Positions 8,054 to 20,601 are shown, counted from the first letter of the stretch. The stretch is 64,000 nucleotides of DNA from Ectocarpus siliculosus (GCA_000310025.1 FN648673.1:19893-83892); one strand, 5' to 3'. The notes: generated from the letters alone by a model not told the origin. Made by a program: numbers and translations.

Positions 8054-8732
8054 TTGAAACTCGAACACCACAAACAAACCTGTCCGGATAACGCGCAATG
8101 TAGACGTCGCAATGCAAACAATAACACACCACACGACTCAGACCCTGAACTCGATATGATACGTCAACATTTTAGCCAAATGAGGAATCGTGCACCAAGG
8201 TTACCGGCACCCAGTCTAGACAGCCATCGCGGTGATACTAATAACCAAATCTGCCTTGGAGTGCAAGACATTGACTCGCAATCATTCGACTTCCCCTCGG
8301 CACCTTTTGAGCTAGAACACACGAATTTGGATGATGCACAAAATATCACATGTTCTCACTGCAATGCTATACTTTGGAAAGAAGAAAAGGGATTAATTTG
8401 TTGTAACAAAGGCAAGTCGTGTATCCATCCTCTCCATTCTATCCCCCACCATCTTATGGCGCTGTTGGAAACTACTAAAATCATTAAATTCTGACTAACT
8501 TCCACCAATTCCGTGAAACGGTGTGATATCACGATACAACGGGCTTTTCGGATTTACTGCATTAGGCGCAGGCTGTATTCAAAAAAAGACATGGACTGAA
8601 CCGCCAGCGCCTTCAATGCTCACCTTGCATGAACGTGCTTACCACGGCATATTCGACCTCCAACAACATTACGAGAACTATTCCGTGTCGAAGAAATCAT
8701 CGCAGCTAAACGAACTTTTGATGCCCAGATAA
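8054..8732 (+). pseudogene. Decayed Helitron Rep/helicase N-terminal fragment
   Basis: Two frames together resemble the Helitron-like N domain. First, to 8494: a zinc-type block CSHCNAILWKEEKG followed by CCNKGKSC and a Pro/His/Leu stretch, matching the family pattern C-x2-C-x-A-x2-W-x2-E...CC-x-GK. Then, after stops and a frame change near 8494-8525: FHQFRETV, RYNGLFGFTALG, and LHERAYHGIFDL, matching the family blocks FR-x-IR-x-YN, F-F-S/T-x-L/M-G and H-x-x-Y-H-x-I. Frame 2 is open upstream from 7931 without recognisable blocks. The two-Tyr Rep and helicase regions are absent, so this is a dead fragment; no Helitron CTRR end was found nearby. Confidence 0.65.
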
Positions 8733-9894
8733 ACATCCACTTTATGAATGCCTCTACATTACCTCCTCCCCAACAACCTCTTTTTTCGGCTCTAAATTTA
8801 CATTATACGGTTATGACACGTACACGCTCTTACATCCATCTCCCCAATAATTGCATTCTGCCGCCAGCGCAGGCACCCTACCGCCTGCACCATCACCGAC
8901 ATCATCACGGCCATCACCGTCACGCTTCAACATTAAGAAGCTCGAGACCTGCGTACAAGGCTGCAAACGAAACCATACCTTCCGCAGTGGTAATCGGCAA
9001 TAACCACCAGGGCCGTAAGGGGCAACGATGACCCGAGGCGGGAGGCGGCAACTCTTTCACCGTCAACTAGCGGCAACGCCGTCAAACCACTGCGTGCGGT
9101 GTTTGTTCTTACTTTGTCTGAATGTTGTAGGTGTTCGGCTCCTTTCACATTGTGCGGGATACCGCATATTGGCGTCATTAGAGGGGGACATTAGAGAAGG
9201 GTGCGACATTACACTGGAGAAGTTAGAATATGACCATTCGAGCGGGACGACACCGAAAAAGTTAGAATCATAGCTCCAGAACATTAGAGGGGGATATTAC
9301 AGAAAGGCGCGACACTGAAGAAGTGTGAATATGACAGTTAGGCGGCGTTACACCAGTAACATCAACTACCGGCAATACCGTTGCAGTGTTCGTTCTTTCT
9401 TTGGCCCCTTTGGGGAGGATATTGGCCACAGCAAAGCCACTTAGAGAACGTTGCCTGAGTGTTACTACGTTCTTACCGGCGCAAGAATAGGGAGGCGACC
9501 GTAGCTTACATATCCTTTTCGTCCGCACCGGGCGAAGCTAGACAAAAAATCACGTACACGCGACTCTTTTGGCTTCATCATGATACACCGGGAACGGCAC
9601 ATTTCTCGAATACAACGCAAACATCTTCACACCGTTCATTCGGTCACCCTGCGGCTTTATGCCCTTGGTATGCTGTGCACAGCCTTCACACCTTCCCTTT
9701 TTAAGCCTACTACTGAGGACGAGGGCGCCTCTGCGCCCGAAGTCCGGAGCCCTTGTATATATAACATGATGTGCGATATATGTCCTCCAACATATTCTGC
9801 GCACGCGGGGCTACATAATGAACGGTGCCGTGGAGGAAAGATAAAACCAAAGCGCCGCTAGCTTACGGCAGGGGGGGCGTGTTATCATGCGTAT
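8733..9894. other. No gene recognised; one diverged ~300-bp-spaced duplication
   Basis: About 9061-9130 and 9358-9420 share the order 'tcaacta(g/c)cggcaa', 'gttc..ctt', and between them 'attagaggggga.att' recurs at about 9179 and 9283. No coding signal. Confidence 0.4.
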
Positions 9895-9954
9895 GATTCT
9901 GCGCGCTTCCCATATCCTACGGACAGATGTCTTCTGCGCCTTGAACGCTGGGCC

Positions 9955-12640
9955 ACAGCAGGTTACTTTCACACTTTCTCCTTATCGTGACGCCGCACAG
10001 CACGGAACGCGCCGAAGAGCGGCTGCATCTGTGCTGTCAGTATCAGCACGGGACGTGCCGCAGAGCGGCTGCGCCCGGGGTAGTAGACGAGTGGCCTTCA
10101 CCGAATTCAAAAACCTCCACAAGTACGTGTACCGAAGAGGAAGGAAGAAAAAAATAAAACTGAAAATAAAAATAAATAATAATAATAACAGTACTCCCAT
10201 TGTGGGTTACTTACACATTCTCCTTATCGTGACGCCGTATAGCGCGGAACGCGCCGAAGAGCGGCTGCACCCGTTCTGTAGGCGAGCGGCAGTCATTGAA
10301 CAAAAAAAAAAAAAACTCCGTAGGTGCACTATGTAGTGCAGAAGCCGGAAAATACAGGAGAAACGCCTCCAAGTCCCGTAAGGATGCCGGTCTTGGCACA
10401 CTGTGAGATAGTCTTCTTTAATGTTTTCATTCTCGGTTTTTCTATCGCACAGGGGTGCCAAGACGCCGATACGTGCCATGTACCAGACATTAATTAAATG
10501 TTTGGTCCTGAAAACACAACGCACCCCCCCGCGCGATGACTCCGATCCGTGCGATTCTGAATAAGTACAAAGGGGCGAGTGGGGTGCTTTGAACGCGCAC
10601 CCCCGCACCAAGACTCCGATGTGTGCGATCCTGAACAAATCACAGCAGACAAACACCAGCACTTCGTGTGCGTGTGCCGGTATTGCAGCATCAGGACCAC
10701 AACATAACGAAAACAGACAGACACACCAGCACCCCAAAACACACAAAACACATGCCGCGAAATAAAATCCAAGGCGGCAAGGCGACGGAGCGGCGAATTA
10801 CCTTAAAACTCCCCAAAACAGAGGTCTGTGTTCACACTTACCACACACAAGCAACACGTTGGCTACGATGTCAGAGGGTGCAAGCGCGGAGTCTGTACTT
10901 TTCGTAGTACCTTAGTTGGTTGTGGTCGTTTGGTCTCGTGTGGTTTGTACGCATTCTTGGTTGATTGAGTAGAAACCGTTTGCCGATTCCGACAACAATG
11001 ACAATGTTGAACAACATCACTTGCACATGAGCAACGTGACGATGCCAAAGTACAGCAGTGGAGCCCCTTAATACAAGCTATGTACCTTGGTACAGTAGTG
11101 GCCCGAGACAAAAGCTGTGGATACCATGGCATCACCCAACCTCTCGCCGAAGGTATCGGGGTCTCCGCACACCCCTGTGTGAAGTGAACGATACCTGTGC
11201 GATAATCAATTAAATCCCTTGGAACCCGATTGTTTTTCGCACCCCCTGTGCCAAGACCCCGGCCTGTGCGATGTAGCCGATCCGTGCCAAGACCCGCATC
11301 CTTACGGTAGGTTACCTACACATTGCGTCCGTACTGCTGTATGTGATGTGCGGGTATATATTTGTCCTCCAAGCGCTCAGCACACGAAACGCCATCGTGT
11401 GGCTGCATCGGTGATGTAGGCGAACGGCATTCACCGAATCACAAATCCAATAATAGGTTGATTGAACGTTTACACATCCCATTTATCGTGTGACGCCGAG
11501 CCTCAACACGCGAAGCGCCAAAGAGTGGCTGCACCTGTGTCGTAGGCGAAACGCTCAGCACACGAAGCGCCAAAGTGTGGCTGCATCGGTGCTGTAGGCC
11601 CACGGCTCTCACCGAAACACATGCAGAGAAGGGTGGTCGAACGTTTACATATCCCCTTTTATCGTGACGCGGAGTCTCACCACACGAAGCGCCAAAGAGT
11701 GGCTGCATCTTTGTCGTGAGTGACCGGCATTCACCAAATCTAACATGTTAAGTAGACCGGTCGAACATTTCACCTGAACTCGTCGCTCTATCGTGACACT
11801 GCGTCTCAACACACGATGTGCCATATTGTGGCTGCATCCACGTCGTAGGCATCGTGACACAGGGTCTCAACACGCGAAGCGTCATAGTATGGCTGCATCC
11901 ATGCTGTAGGCGACCGGCATTCACAAAAAAAAAAAAAACTCAAGTAGGCCGGTCGAACATTTCACCTCTCATTTATTGCATCGTGACACTGTATCTCAGT
12001 ACACGAAGCGCCATGGTGTGGCTGCATCCATGTTGTAGGCAAAGCACGTAGCACACATCATGCCAAGCGCCATAGCGCGGCAGCATCCAGTACGACCGGC
12101 ATTCACTGGATCAAATCGTAAGTAGGCCGGTAGAACAATTCGACGTGCTATCGGTTTGCTGCAACGCCGCGTCCCAACACACGAAGCGCCAACGTGTGGC
12201 TGCATCCGCGTTGGGGACAAAGCGTTCAGTAGGCAACAAGAGAAGCGCCATAGTGTGGCTGCATCCATGTTGTAGGCAAAGCGCGTAGCACGCAACGCGC
12301 GAAGCCCCATAGCGTGGCTGCATCCGTGTCGTGAGCGAAGCGCACAGCACCCGAAAGCGCCATAATGTGGCCACGTCCGAGCTGTAAGTGAACGGCATTC
12401 ATCGAATAAACAATCAACGTAGGCTGAAAGACAGAAAAAAACTCACATGCCTTTGGTTATCGTGACGCTCCACAACGTGGCTAATGCAGAACGGCTATCG
12501 CATATAATCACGGAACAATGAAGCCCATCGAGTCAAATCCAAAGTAGGCCGATCGAAAATCTCACAGGCATCTGTTTATCGTGACGCGCCATATCGTGGT
12601 GCCAAAGCAACACGGCTATCGCTTCTAATCACGGAACCAT
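9955..12640. repeat. Satellite family B, block 1 (irregular tandem array)
   Basis: Recurrent core 'cacgaagcgccaaagtgtggctgcatc', split here as cacgaagcgcc + aaagtgtggctgcatc, is followed by 'gtaggcgaacggcattcaccga' variants and preceded by 'tatcgtgacgc'. Examples start near 9999, 10047, 10240, 11384, 11499, 11555, 11676, 11810, 11870, 12000, 12178, 12240, 12300 and 12350. Unit length varies (about 60-190 bp) because parts are duplicated independently. A second short motif, 'agactccgatgtgtgcgat', recurs at 10545-10640 and 11235-11275. Frames crossing the array are repeats in translation, not genes. Confidence 0.8.
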
Positions 12641-12865
12641 GAGGTCTTTTTTAGGCCAGACAAAAAAAAGGGACACTCTTTACCGCGTTGATCAGTCGGG
12701 GCACACCGGTAACAAAGAGCCTTGAAAAGGGTCGTCCACCGCTTTCTGCGGTAGCGGTATAGACATGCGCTTTGGACTACACCTTTGCAAGTCAACAAAA
12801 CATGGTTCTTGTAACACGCTACCTTCCCAAGAGGCCCATGTATGTCGGCAGCCATGCGTGCACGT

Positions 12866-13020
12866 ACAGTGGGGGTCCCTCTATAGTGCGGGCATGGGCC
12901 AAGCAAAATCACCCGCACTATAGCGGGCGCCCGCACTAAATGATTTCGGGCCTGACTAGTGCTGCAAGACGCACTCTGTTCAGGGTCCGCAGTACCATCA
13001 ATAGTGCGGGAAGGCGTACT
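12866..13020. repeat. Cluster of inverted 'gtgcggg' motifs, possible transposon-end relic
   Basis: ctatagtgcggg (12881-12892) and cccgcactatag (12912-12923) are exact reverse complements; gcgggcgcccgc at 12923-12934 is a perfect palindrome; another tagtgcggg lies near 13003. The left edge 'tacagtgggggtccct' resembles the terminal repeat 'tacagtgctgggccct' of the element at 49930-51384. No partner end was found. Confidence 0.4.
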
Positions 13021-14755
13021 ATTCGCGATATCATCGGTTGCATTGTCTTGCACGAAAAATACATTGGATTGAAGGATCAGGAGAAGGCCGTGCATTGCAT
13101 CGAGACTACCAAGTATCTGCGGTTTTTGCGAAGAGAATATTTCTGAACTTTTCTGGCGATTGCTATATATAATGATAAGCAAATCTACCGCCTTATACCT
13201 GATGCAAGCCGGAACGAGGACAGGCGCAACAATGCCTCGTTTGTCTGATACTACGGAAGGTTGAGTGCTATCAACGACAATCACACAGATTATACCCGCA
13301 CTTCAGTCCGCCGTCCCTACATGATCATGGTAGTTTTTCTGGTCATTGGCGATTTGCGCCGCCACCGAACGAGAAGCGACTTGTCTTCTTGTTGACCGTA
13401 TTGGATCGAAATATTTTGAAGAGAGCATCGACGCATTGCATATATACGTAGGCGGTGACAGCGAGAGCAGAAAATGATCGACAGTGTGTGCAGTCGAAGA
13501 CAAACGTATGCATTCGTCTGACTGGCAGTGTGCATGCGAGATATTACATGGAGAGGGCCTGGTGAAGGTCTGGTGGGAGGTAGGTGTAATAGTGCCAAGT
13601 CATCCATGACATCGATCGATAAATTCGCAAGAGAGAGAGAGAGAAGAGAGATTGTGTGCGGCGTGGTGACTCTTAGAGAAGAAGAGTCGAATATACCTAT
13701 AAAACAATGCCCACGCGTCCAGAAGCGAATCAATCGTAGTGTGAATGATGTGGAAGACACAGGATGAACGAGTGAGACCGCCTGCGGCAGCGAGAGTAAG
13801 ACGGTGCGAACGAAACGTAGGCTGGATTAACGAATGCCGTTTCTACGAGGGTTACATCGCGGTCCCCAATGTTCGCCCCAAGGCGCGAATGCGTGATTTC
13901 TACATTTGCACGGACGAGACAGAAAAATCAACCCACGGAAGAAATCAACGTTGTCTCCCAACAATTTTTATATCCGAGCGGCAGACGAGGGACGCGCAAT
14001 AGTCGCTCCTCGTGGCGAAAAGGCTGTCGACGAGCTCCGGGAAAATTCCACACCCCTCACCAGAAGAAAACTGTATGAAGGGGAAGCCGGGCTCTCCGGA
14101 AAGGCGTCACCTTTCGGACCTCCCACCCCTCTCCAAAAACAGTTGGCACGATCGTTGCATGCGCATCGGAAAAGAACCAATTACAGTGTCTTTTAAAACA
14201 AAAGACGCATCTCGGGCGGCGGGGTGTATTACACGTTTACAAACACAGAAATAATTATTCTTCTGCTGTGGCTCAGTAGTCTCCTGTTCGCAAGGGGCTG
14301 ATGCAAAGAGAACATCTGGAAATATGTCCGCGCCTTGCTACCCGAAAACTTCCGAGCAGTACCTCGAAACTACACGCAGCCCCGACGGACCAACAAGTGC
14401 CAGGGGCGCAGTAACGTTGCGCCTTTCAATTGACGCAGGAGTGGACAACGAAGAAAATAAGAGCATGAAAAGCGGTAGCGACGTTACGTCTGGCTCATTG
14501 CCATGCTGGACATTCTGCCACGGAGATAGGGGCATGCAGAAATTCTACTTGCAGATACAGGTGTGCCCTACCCCCGACTACGCTGAACATAACAACGGGT
14601 GTTCCCGTTACGCCGTCCTGACGTTCGTACGCCTCCCCGTGACCGGTTCGCTGTTGACAAAACCAATTGTGATTAGATGCCGTCACGAATCTCCACGCGG
14701 TGGCGGATCGGCAGGGCTGCGGCTAGGCAAGGGTGGCGGGGCCGGGCGGACTCAC
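13021..14755. other. No recognised gene
   Basis: A 220-codon minus-strand frame at 12625-13284 and shorter frames show no domain, codon bias or splice context. A GA microsatellite lies at about 13630-13650. Confidence 0.4.
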
Positions 14756-15245
14756 CATGTACGAGGAGAGCTTCAGGACGACCAGCAGCGAGTCCGACGG
14801 CACGCGACTCGATACGCAGCGTGTCACGTACTCTACAATAGTTAGGTGCAGGTCGTCATGCGAGCGCGATCGACAGACACCCGTGGCGCCCCTCTCGACG
14901 AGGCCGAGGTGGCCACTCTCCGCGGACTGAGCAGCAGCGGCAGCGCGACAAGGCTGTAGGCGATCGACAACAAGTGTGAGCGACGATTGGTGATCTGGAC
15001 TGGTGAGGGTTCACGAGTACTGTCGCAAGCACCTTGGCGAGGTACGGATCGACAGGATGTTGAGCACATCCTGGTCCACGACATTCTTCACCGACAACTG
15101 CACAGCTTTCGCGTCGAAGTGGTTCGACGCCGTTATCAGCTTCAAACTCACCCACTTCGCGACGCTAGCCGTGACGACGGACTTCCCGCCGGTGTTCACC
15201 ATCGAGCGGACGAAGACGTCTCGCTTCGGGGGTCTCCACCGGAGA
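14756..15245 (-). pseudogene. Broken GC3-rich coding remnant, unknown protein
   Basis: On the minus strand three frames in succession carry protein-like sequence with mostly G/C-ending codons: DVFVRSMVNTGGKSVVTA onward at about 15240-15040, then DPYLAKVLATVLVNPHQ at about 15050-14990, then LLSIAYSLVALPLLL (hydrophobic) at about 14975-14920. A last piece with a clean GT donor (atg|gtgagt near 14757) and an acceptor-like 'ctattgtag' near 14834 reads SDSLLVVLKLSSYM. Either frameshifts or short introns separate these pieces. The plus strand also has G/C-ending codons, so the strand is not certain. Family not recognised. Confidence 0.4.
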
Positions 15246-15257
15246 CAGGGATGGTAG

Positions 15258-15924
15258 TGACACCGCCGGATACGGCCACGGGGAATGGGGCCGGTGGCGG
15301 GACGCGCTCGGAAGGAGCGGACGGTACGACTCCCCAAGGCCGCCTATTTCTTCACCCATGGAACCGGCGAATAGGGGTGCCCGTCTGCTATCTTGGGCAG
15401 CAGAGAGAGAGCACGGACAACGGGACCGCCAGAAGACAGAGCCAGACAAGGTTGAGCTACTATCGATAAGCAGAGACGAAGTCACCGGACAATCAGGCGC
15501 GAGAGCAAACAACTCTGCAGTTGCTCTTGCGGTGGACTTGTAGTGTCATGCGGAGTTCGCCTGGCTCGGACCGTTGACTTGGTGGGGTCTTGGCAGAGCA
15601 GTGAGAGTTCTGAAAGCTAGCGCTGCCCCCGTGCCGCTAGGGGTACGATCGCGAACCGTGGGTTCAAGTGGGATTCCTTCGGCACACTGGAGGAGCGAAG
15701 GCTTCAGGTTCAGGCGGAGACATTGCAGTACATGAAATGAAGAGAGAGGAACAATGAAGGCGGATGCGTACAAGTTGTGCAATCAAAATATCGTAAGAGG
15801 ATTCGGGACCGTATGTGTTGGAACTCACGGACGGCAGCAGCAACGAGTCAGACGGGAGATCGAACTGTACGGGGTACAAAGTTAGTCGACTTGTGCCGTA
15901 GTTGTCCACAAAATGAGCTCGATG
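15258..15924. other. No recognised gene
   Basis: Minus-strand frame 15165-15512 continues the GC-rich composition of the neighbouring remnant and may be its upstream part; nothing else identified. Confidence 0.3.
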
Positions 15925-16578
15925 TGGGTGTTGTAGAATGGTGTGTGTACCATTTGGGGCTTGGTCAGTTTCGGGACTCGTACGTTTGCAGTCGTTGTCA
16001 CCCGGCTGGTATTATTTGCGGGGAGTGAGCCAAGTTTGAAAGAGTCAACGCCGCGCCTCGTAGTTAAGTGGCTGGCGAGACGACGGGCGTTTCGTGTGTC
16101 TCACTCCCCAACGTGTCTCCTAGAAACCGAACAAAAATAGTGAAGCAACTTGAAAGAAAACACGTCCGAAAAAAGGGAAGTTTATTCGTCGAACAGACAG
16201 AACAGACATAACTAAATGGCATTTATTGGTGGAACAGTTTCGGATTGTAGCTTCATTAATTGTTCGAAAACCTGGGGTCACGAGGGGAAGAAATTCGAAC
16301 CCCCTTCCCTGCCATTACTTTGAGAAGAGAGCGCGAAGTGGTGAAGCATGCCGAGTAACGAGCGGAAGCTGCAGAGCGCGCGAAGAGAAGGAAGGACCGC
16401 AGTGGCCACGCAACGTAGGAAGCGGCAATATAGCAAAAATCCCACCCTCCCATCCCCTCGGGAATACTCGGGTTCTAGTTGGGGTGTTGTAGAATGGTGT
16501 GTACCATTTGGGGCTTGGTCAGTTTCGGGACTCGTACGTTTGCAGTCGTGGTCACCTCACGCGGCTGGTATTAGCTGT
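15925..16578 (+). repeat. Pair of ~95-bp direct repeats about 557 bp apart
   Basis: Copies at about 15925-16015 and 16482-16578 both read 'gggtgttgtagaatggtgtg' then 'accatttggggcttggtcag', 'ttcgggactcgtacgtttgc' and 'ggctggtatta', with a few changes. TG starts and direct orientation recall a small LTR pair, but no primer site or polypurine tract is evident between them. Confidence 0.6.
16170..16450 (+). repeat. Dispersed repeat F, copy 1
   Basis: Shares with 26260-26540 the order 'gcatttattggtggaacag'-like, 'ggcttcatt/agcttcatt', 'aacc(t/c)ggggtcac', 'agagcgcg.gaag', 'ggaaggac.gcag'. It lies between the two 95-bp direct repeats. Confidence 0.45.
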
Positions 16579-19500
16579 TTATCATTGCGGGACCCCCCTC
16601 GTTTGCTACCAGTTATCACCGGCTAAAATGGAGTACGACGTCCCGAAGACAACCAGAGATTTTTTTATTGCCTTGCCCACACGACACGCTGTGTCGAGAG
16701 GGAAACGCCCCCTGCGCCCGACGTTGATATCCTTGCCCATTGTATGTTTCTTTTTGTTGGGCGACAGATACGGGTCGCGCCTCATGCATCTGCACGTTGT
16801 TGGTATTTCCGCACAGAGGTTTCAAGGACAGTTGCTCGCCACACCAATCTAACTTGGCGACGAACTCGGCGTTAATTTCTCGGTTGTCGAATACCACGTT
16901 ATCAGGGCCTATGTTTGGGGGAACCAACGGCTCCACCGGTAGAAAGAGTATTCTCCCAGCATGATCTATTTCAGAACGGTGACATTCAACGACGCACGCA
17001 ACATTTTCCGCCACGCACGTGTTGTTGATCGTAATGTGTGTTCACATGCACGTCCGCTTGATTGCGTATGTGACACAAACATTTACTCCGTCAAGTATCG
17101 GTCGTGGAGATGATTTGATGGCGTAGCGGTATTCGCCACCTAAATAATTTCGGTCGCATGTTTCGAATCGATCTACTGTAGGTGCAAGATACCGGGGAAT
17201 GTCCGCACAAATCTTGGTCATGTCTCGAACGATGCATAGCTGTGAAAGTGTAGCGTCGAGTTCGAACTACATGCGCGCTAATCAACTGACGCTCAATAAT
17301 ACCAGGAGAGACGACCACGGTCAAACAATCGTATTCCTTCCGGTGATGAAGCCACATGTTGTACGGTCCTATTGTTTTTTTACCATAGGCCTCGCCGTAT
17401 GCTGAATCGCCACAAGGAATTCGACATGGCGCCGTGAATTCCCACCCCCAGAAAAAAACAAAAAAGTACCATGCCTCGCACGTCGCCTGACCCCATGTCG
17501 ACCCGTCCTGGCTATGTCCGAATGCCCACGAGATTTGATGACCCGGATGCACGATAGCGTTTCCCTGTCACTTTTCTCGTGTGTCACTTTTCTCGTGTCT
17601 TTGTGTCACGTGTCTCCGCGTAGTGAGATATCCCAGGCACCAGGCGGATCATTTCATGAAGACCTCGAAGATGCAAGAGGGAATCAAGCAAGTCCATGAA
17701 ACCAACATACGGCGCAGGAACATCGGGATCAACAAGGGCATGACAAAACGGCACTCGGCGCTTCCTACAGTAGTACCCCACAGCTGGTCATCGCCAATCG
17801 GTACTGCACGCCACCGCCGAGAGACAGACTGGGGTCTCTCCAAGGTAGCGCTCGCCGGTGTGCTCCTTGGTAGAGGAACCCTTTGCTTCCTTTCGGTTTG
17901 GGGTGTTCTAGGCGGGCGGGGCCGCACGAAGCCCAACGGTTGAGCTGTGTCATTCCGTTTAGCGGTCAAATTGCACGCAGGATGTGTATCGTATCAGTTC
18001 GGTACTGATAATATAAGCGTATTGTACGACATCGGACCACCCGACGGGTTCTACTGTTGTCTCCCGAGGCAGTTATCGCACGACTTCGAAGTGGGTGTTC
18101 TATGAATGAATGGGAGGCTCAATCGTCCGAGAATGCTACTCTACAACAATTTCGTCCCGTCTAGTGGTATTCGGAGGGAGACTTGTGTTTAGTAGCAGAG
18201 ACACCGTAGGATACCGCTGAGGCATTGTGCCGTGCGGGACGTGTGGAACGGGGGAAGTCTCCCTCAGTAGGCCACAGAAAGAATGAATCAAGGCAATTCG
18301 AAAGAAACAATAAAAATATTAAAACAATAAACTACGTAATTGGAGGGGTTTTGCGATAGGGCGACTCCACATCGCGATGATTGGAAGAGCCTGATATTAA
18401 GGTAAGGAAATATGGTGGTTGGCGGTCCGCGGCTCTGTATGAAGGACCTGATTGACACAGACATATTTTGTGGATGATGAAGGTATGAAGAGAATATATG
18501 GATACAACCTCCGCACGTGGCAAGGTTGGTACCGGCGAAAGATGGTAAGTCCGCCGAGACAGACATGGCGATCTTTTCGTCCTGGTAGGGTAGGTGTACA
18601 GCATGTGGCATACGTTATGGCCGGAATGATGGATCAAGAACGTGTCAGAAGTAGTCGGAATAAACAGGTGGACAGGACGGCCGTGAAGCATAAATGAGCT
18701 CTCTGTCGCTTCGTCCCACGACGCACGGTACACACGCAAGTCCCAGATGAAATACAGAGATCTGACCTAGAAGTTAAGGGGTAATACCCCCCCAGTTTAA
18801 AACGACGTGGGATCTCGAATGGAACGGAAGTAATCGGAAACATTATATCCACACTACTGTAACACCACAGGCTACCGTTGAAGAGATATGATAGATAAAT
18901 TTACGGACACAGAACAATCATATTATTGGAATACTTTCAACACAAATGAACACAAAACGAGGACGGCTCGAGAGCGGGTACCATGAGCCCCGGAGACGTA
19001 CGTGGTTTGACGAAAAATAAGTATTGATATAACATGAACGTATCGAGTTTTCGGCCTGCAATAAGCGAGCATCCCGAAAGCGCAAAGGCTCCAATCACTA
19101 ATGAAAAGGCATATTGAAATATTCATCCGAAACAGTGCCCAAGGGCGAAGTCAAAACAGTGCGAGTGTGAGAAGTTGCGCGGTGCTGTTGTCCAAGAGAC
19201 GAAAATGAACATGCAAACAGCCCCCGTTCCTGTCACATCTCAAAAAGGTAAAACGACCAATAGGTAACCAACAAGAAGCAGACGGTAACGACGAAAAAAG
19301 GAAGGAAGCAGAAGGTGGATACGATAAAGGTACGTCTAGCCATAACATGAAGAAACCAAAGGCGAAGTGAAATCGAAAGTAAGTGAAAAGAAGAGGCCAC
19401 AAGCGGTCGTACATCCGTGAGGTACAGGATGGACCGAATGACTCAGAAGGAACGCCCAAGGAGGAGCCCGAACGCTGAAAAGAGGCGACGTACTCCATGA

Positions 19501-19627
19501 AGGAAACCGAAAGGACAGGAATACAGCCGGGCAAAGAAGATACGCACTGGCAATGTAAAGGAAAACAAATCTAGGACAGGTTCTTGAGCGTCGTTATACT
19601 GGTCGTTTTCCTCCTGTTGCCGTCTAG
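16579..19627. other. No recognised gene
   Basis: Frames up to about 150 codons occur on both strands without domain or codon support. Near 17572 the sequence 'tgtcacttttctcgtg' occurs twice in tandem. At about 18290-18320 a short piece (gcaattcgaaagaaacaata) matches the end of dispersed repeat G (near 39993). Confidence 0.4.
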
Positions 19628-20601
19628 TTAATGTTTGTGGTCGTATTGCTCGTCCTCGTGCGCCCGGTGGTTCTCCTCTTCCTCGTCCTTCTCCTTCTCC
19701 TCCTCCTGCTCTTCCCCTCCATGTTCCGAGTCATCTTCTAGTTGTTCGGGGTCATTGTCGTCGTTGCCGTTGCCGTTGCCGTCGTCGTCGGCGTCGTCGT
19801 CGGCGAATGCAGAAGGGCGGGGGGTAGTGACCTTGTTTTTCTTGCCCTTGCCGTTGGGTTTGGGCGAAGGTTTGCGCTTGATCTCGCGGGATTTCGCGGT
19901 AGATGAGGCTCCGCGTCCAGTGGCATCGAACTGGAATGGTACTCATTCATACCCGAATGGGACACAAACGATGTCACTTGGCGAACGCGTTGAGGGTGAC
20001 GGCTTGCCGTTGGCCGTCGAACATGGGCGCTTGGGCTTGCCTGGTGGACTGGCGACGATCCGAGAGCGCAATGGCGCACCATGAATAAATGATGACCCGT
20101 GGTTGGCGGACCCGAGTGGTGGGAAGACACCGAGAAAAAGCGTCGGAGTAATTGTTGATGTTTCCGCTGGTGTGGATGACGGATCACTATACGGCGAGAA
20201 ATTGTGGGGTTCGACCACGAGATAGAACACATGAAAGCATGGATGGGTTAATAATGACTCAAACGATAGGACTGTAGGAAGCACTCTACGTTTTTTATAT
20301 TTTTTCTGAGTTGGGCAAGGTATCGAGCAATGCTCTCACCGTCACCCATGAAAAATCCGTAGATTTTGGAGACGTTTGCTTTTTTGCCGGGACGTCCGCG
20401 GATGCTGCTTCGTGACGTCTTGGCAAGTCGTTCGTGCGTAACTCGCGACGACGATGACCAAAGACAAACAAAGTACTCCTGTTGTATTTTTTTTAACAAC
20501 GTGAGCAACAACAACAACAAGTCGCCTGCGTACGTACCTACGTCATCTTTGTCGGTAGTGGGGTGTCGTCCATCGGTGGCGGACTCCATGCTATCAAACA
20601 T
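19628..20601 (-). CDS. Candidate multi-exon host gene, hypothetical protein with acidic C-terminal tail
   Basis: Proposed exons on the minus strand: 20601-20542 (ATG start, 20 codons), 20478-20340, 20271-19978, and last 19930-19628. Introns of 63 nt (gtaggt...acaacag) and 68 nt (gtgaga...ctacag) join the first three exons in frame; the second removes stops that otherwise close the frame. Exon 2 encodes SSIRGRPGKKANVSKIYGFF and exon 3 FESLLTHPCFHVFYLVVEP, then a Ser/Pro/Thr-rich stretch. The last open piece encodes a basic Lys/Pro segment followed by an Asp/Asn/Glu-rich tail ending in TAA (19628-19630); its frame does not follow from the nearest donor (phase mismatch), so that junction is unsure. 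No known domain. The basic-then-acidic end suggests a nuclear protein, by inference. Confidence 0.5.

Noticed and set aside
10207-10746. 179-codon Cys-rich minus frame
   Set aside because: Lies in satellite B; Cys arise from translated repeat motifs.
12625-13284. 219-codon minus-strand frame
   Set aside because: Crosses the inverted gtgcggg cluster; no domain, codon bias or splice support.
16260-16330. tRNA-like 'gggttcgaat' on the minus strand
   Set aside because: The T-arm stem does not pair and no acceptor or anticodon arms are present.
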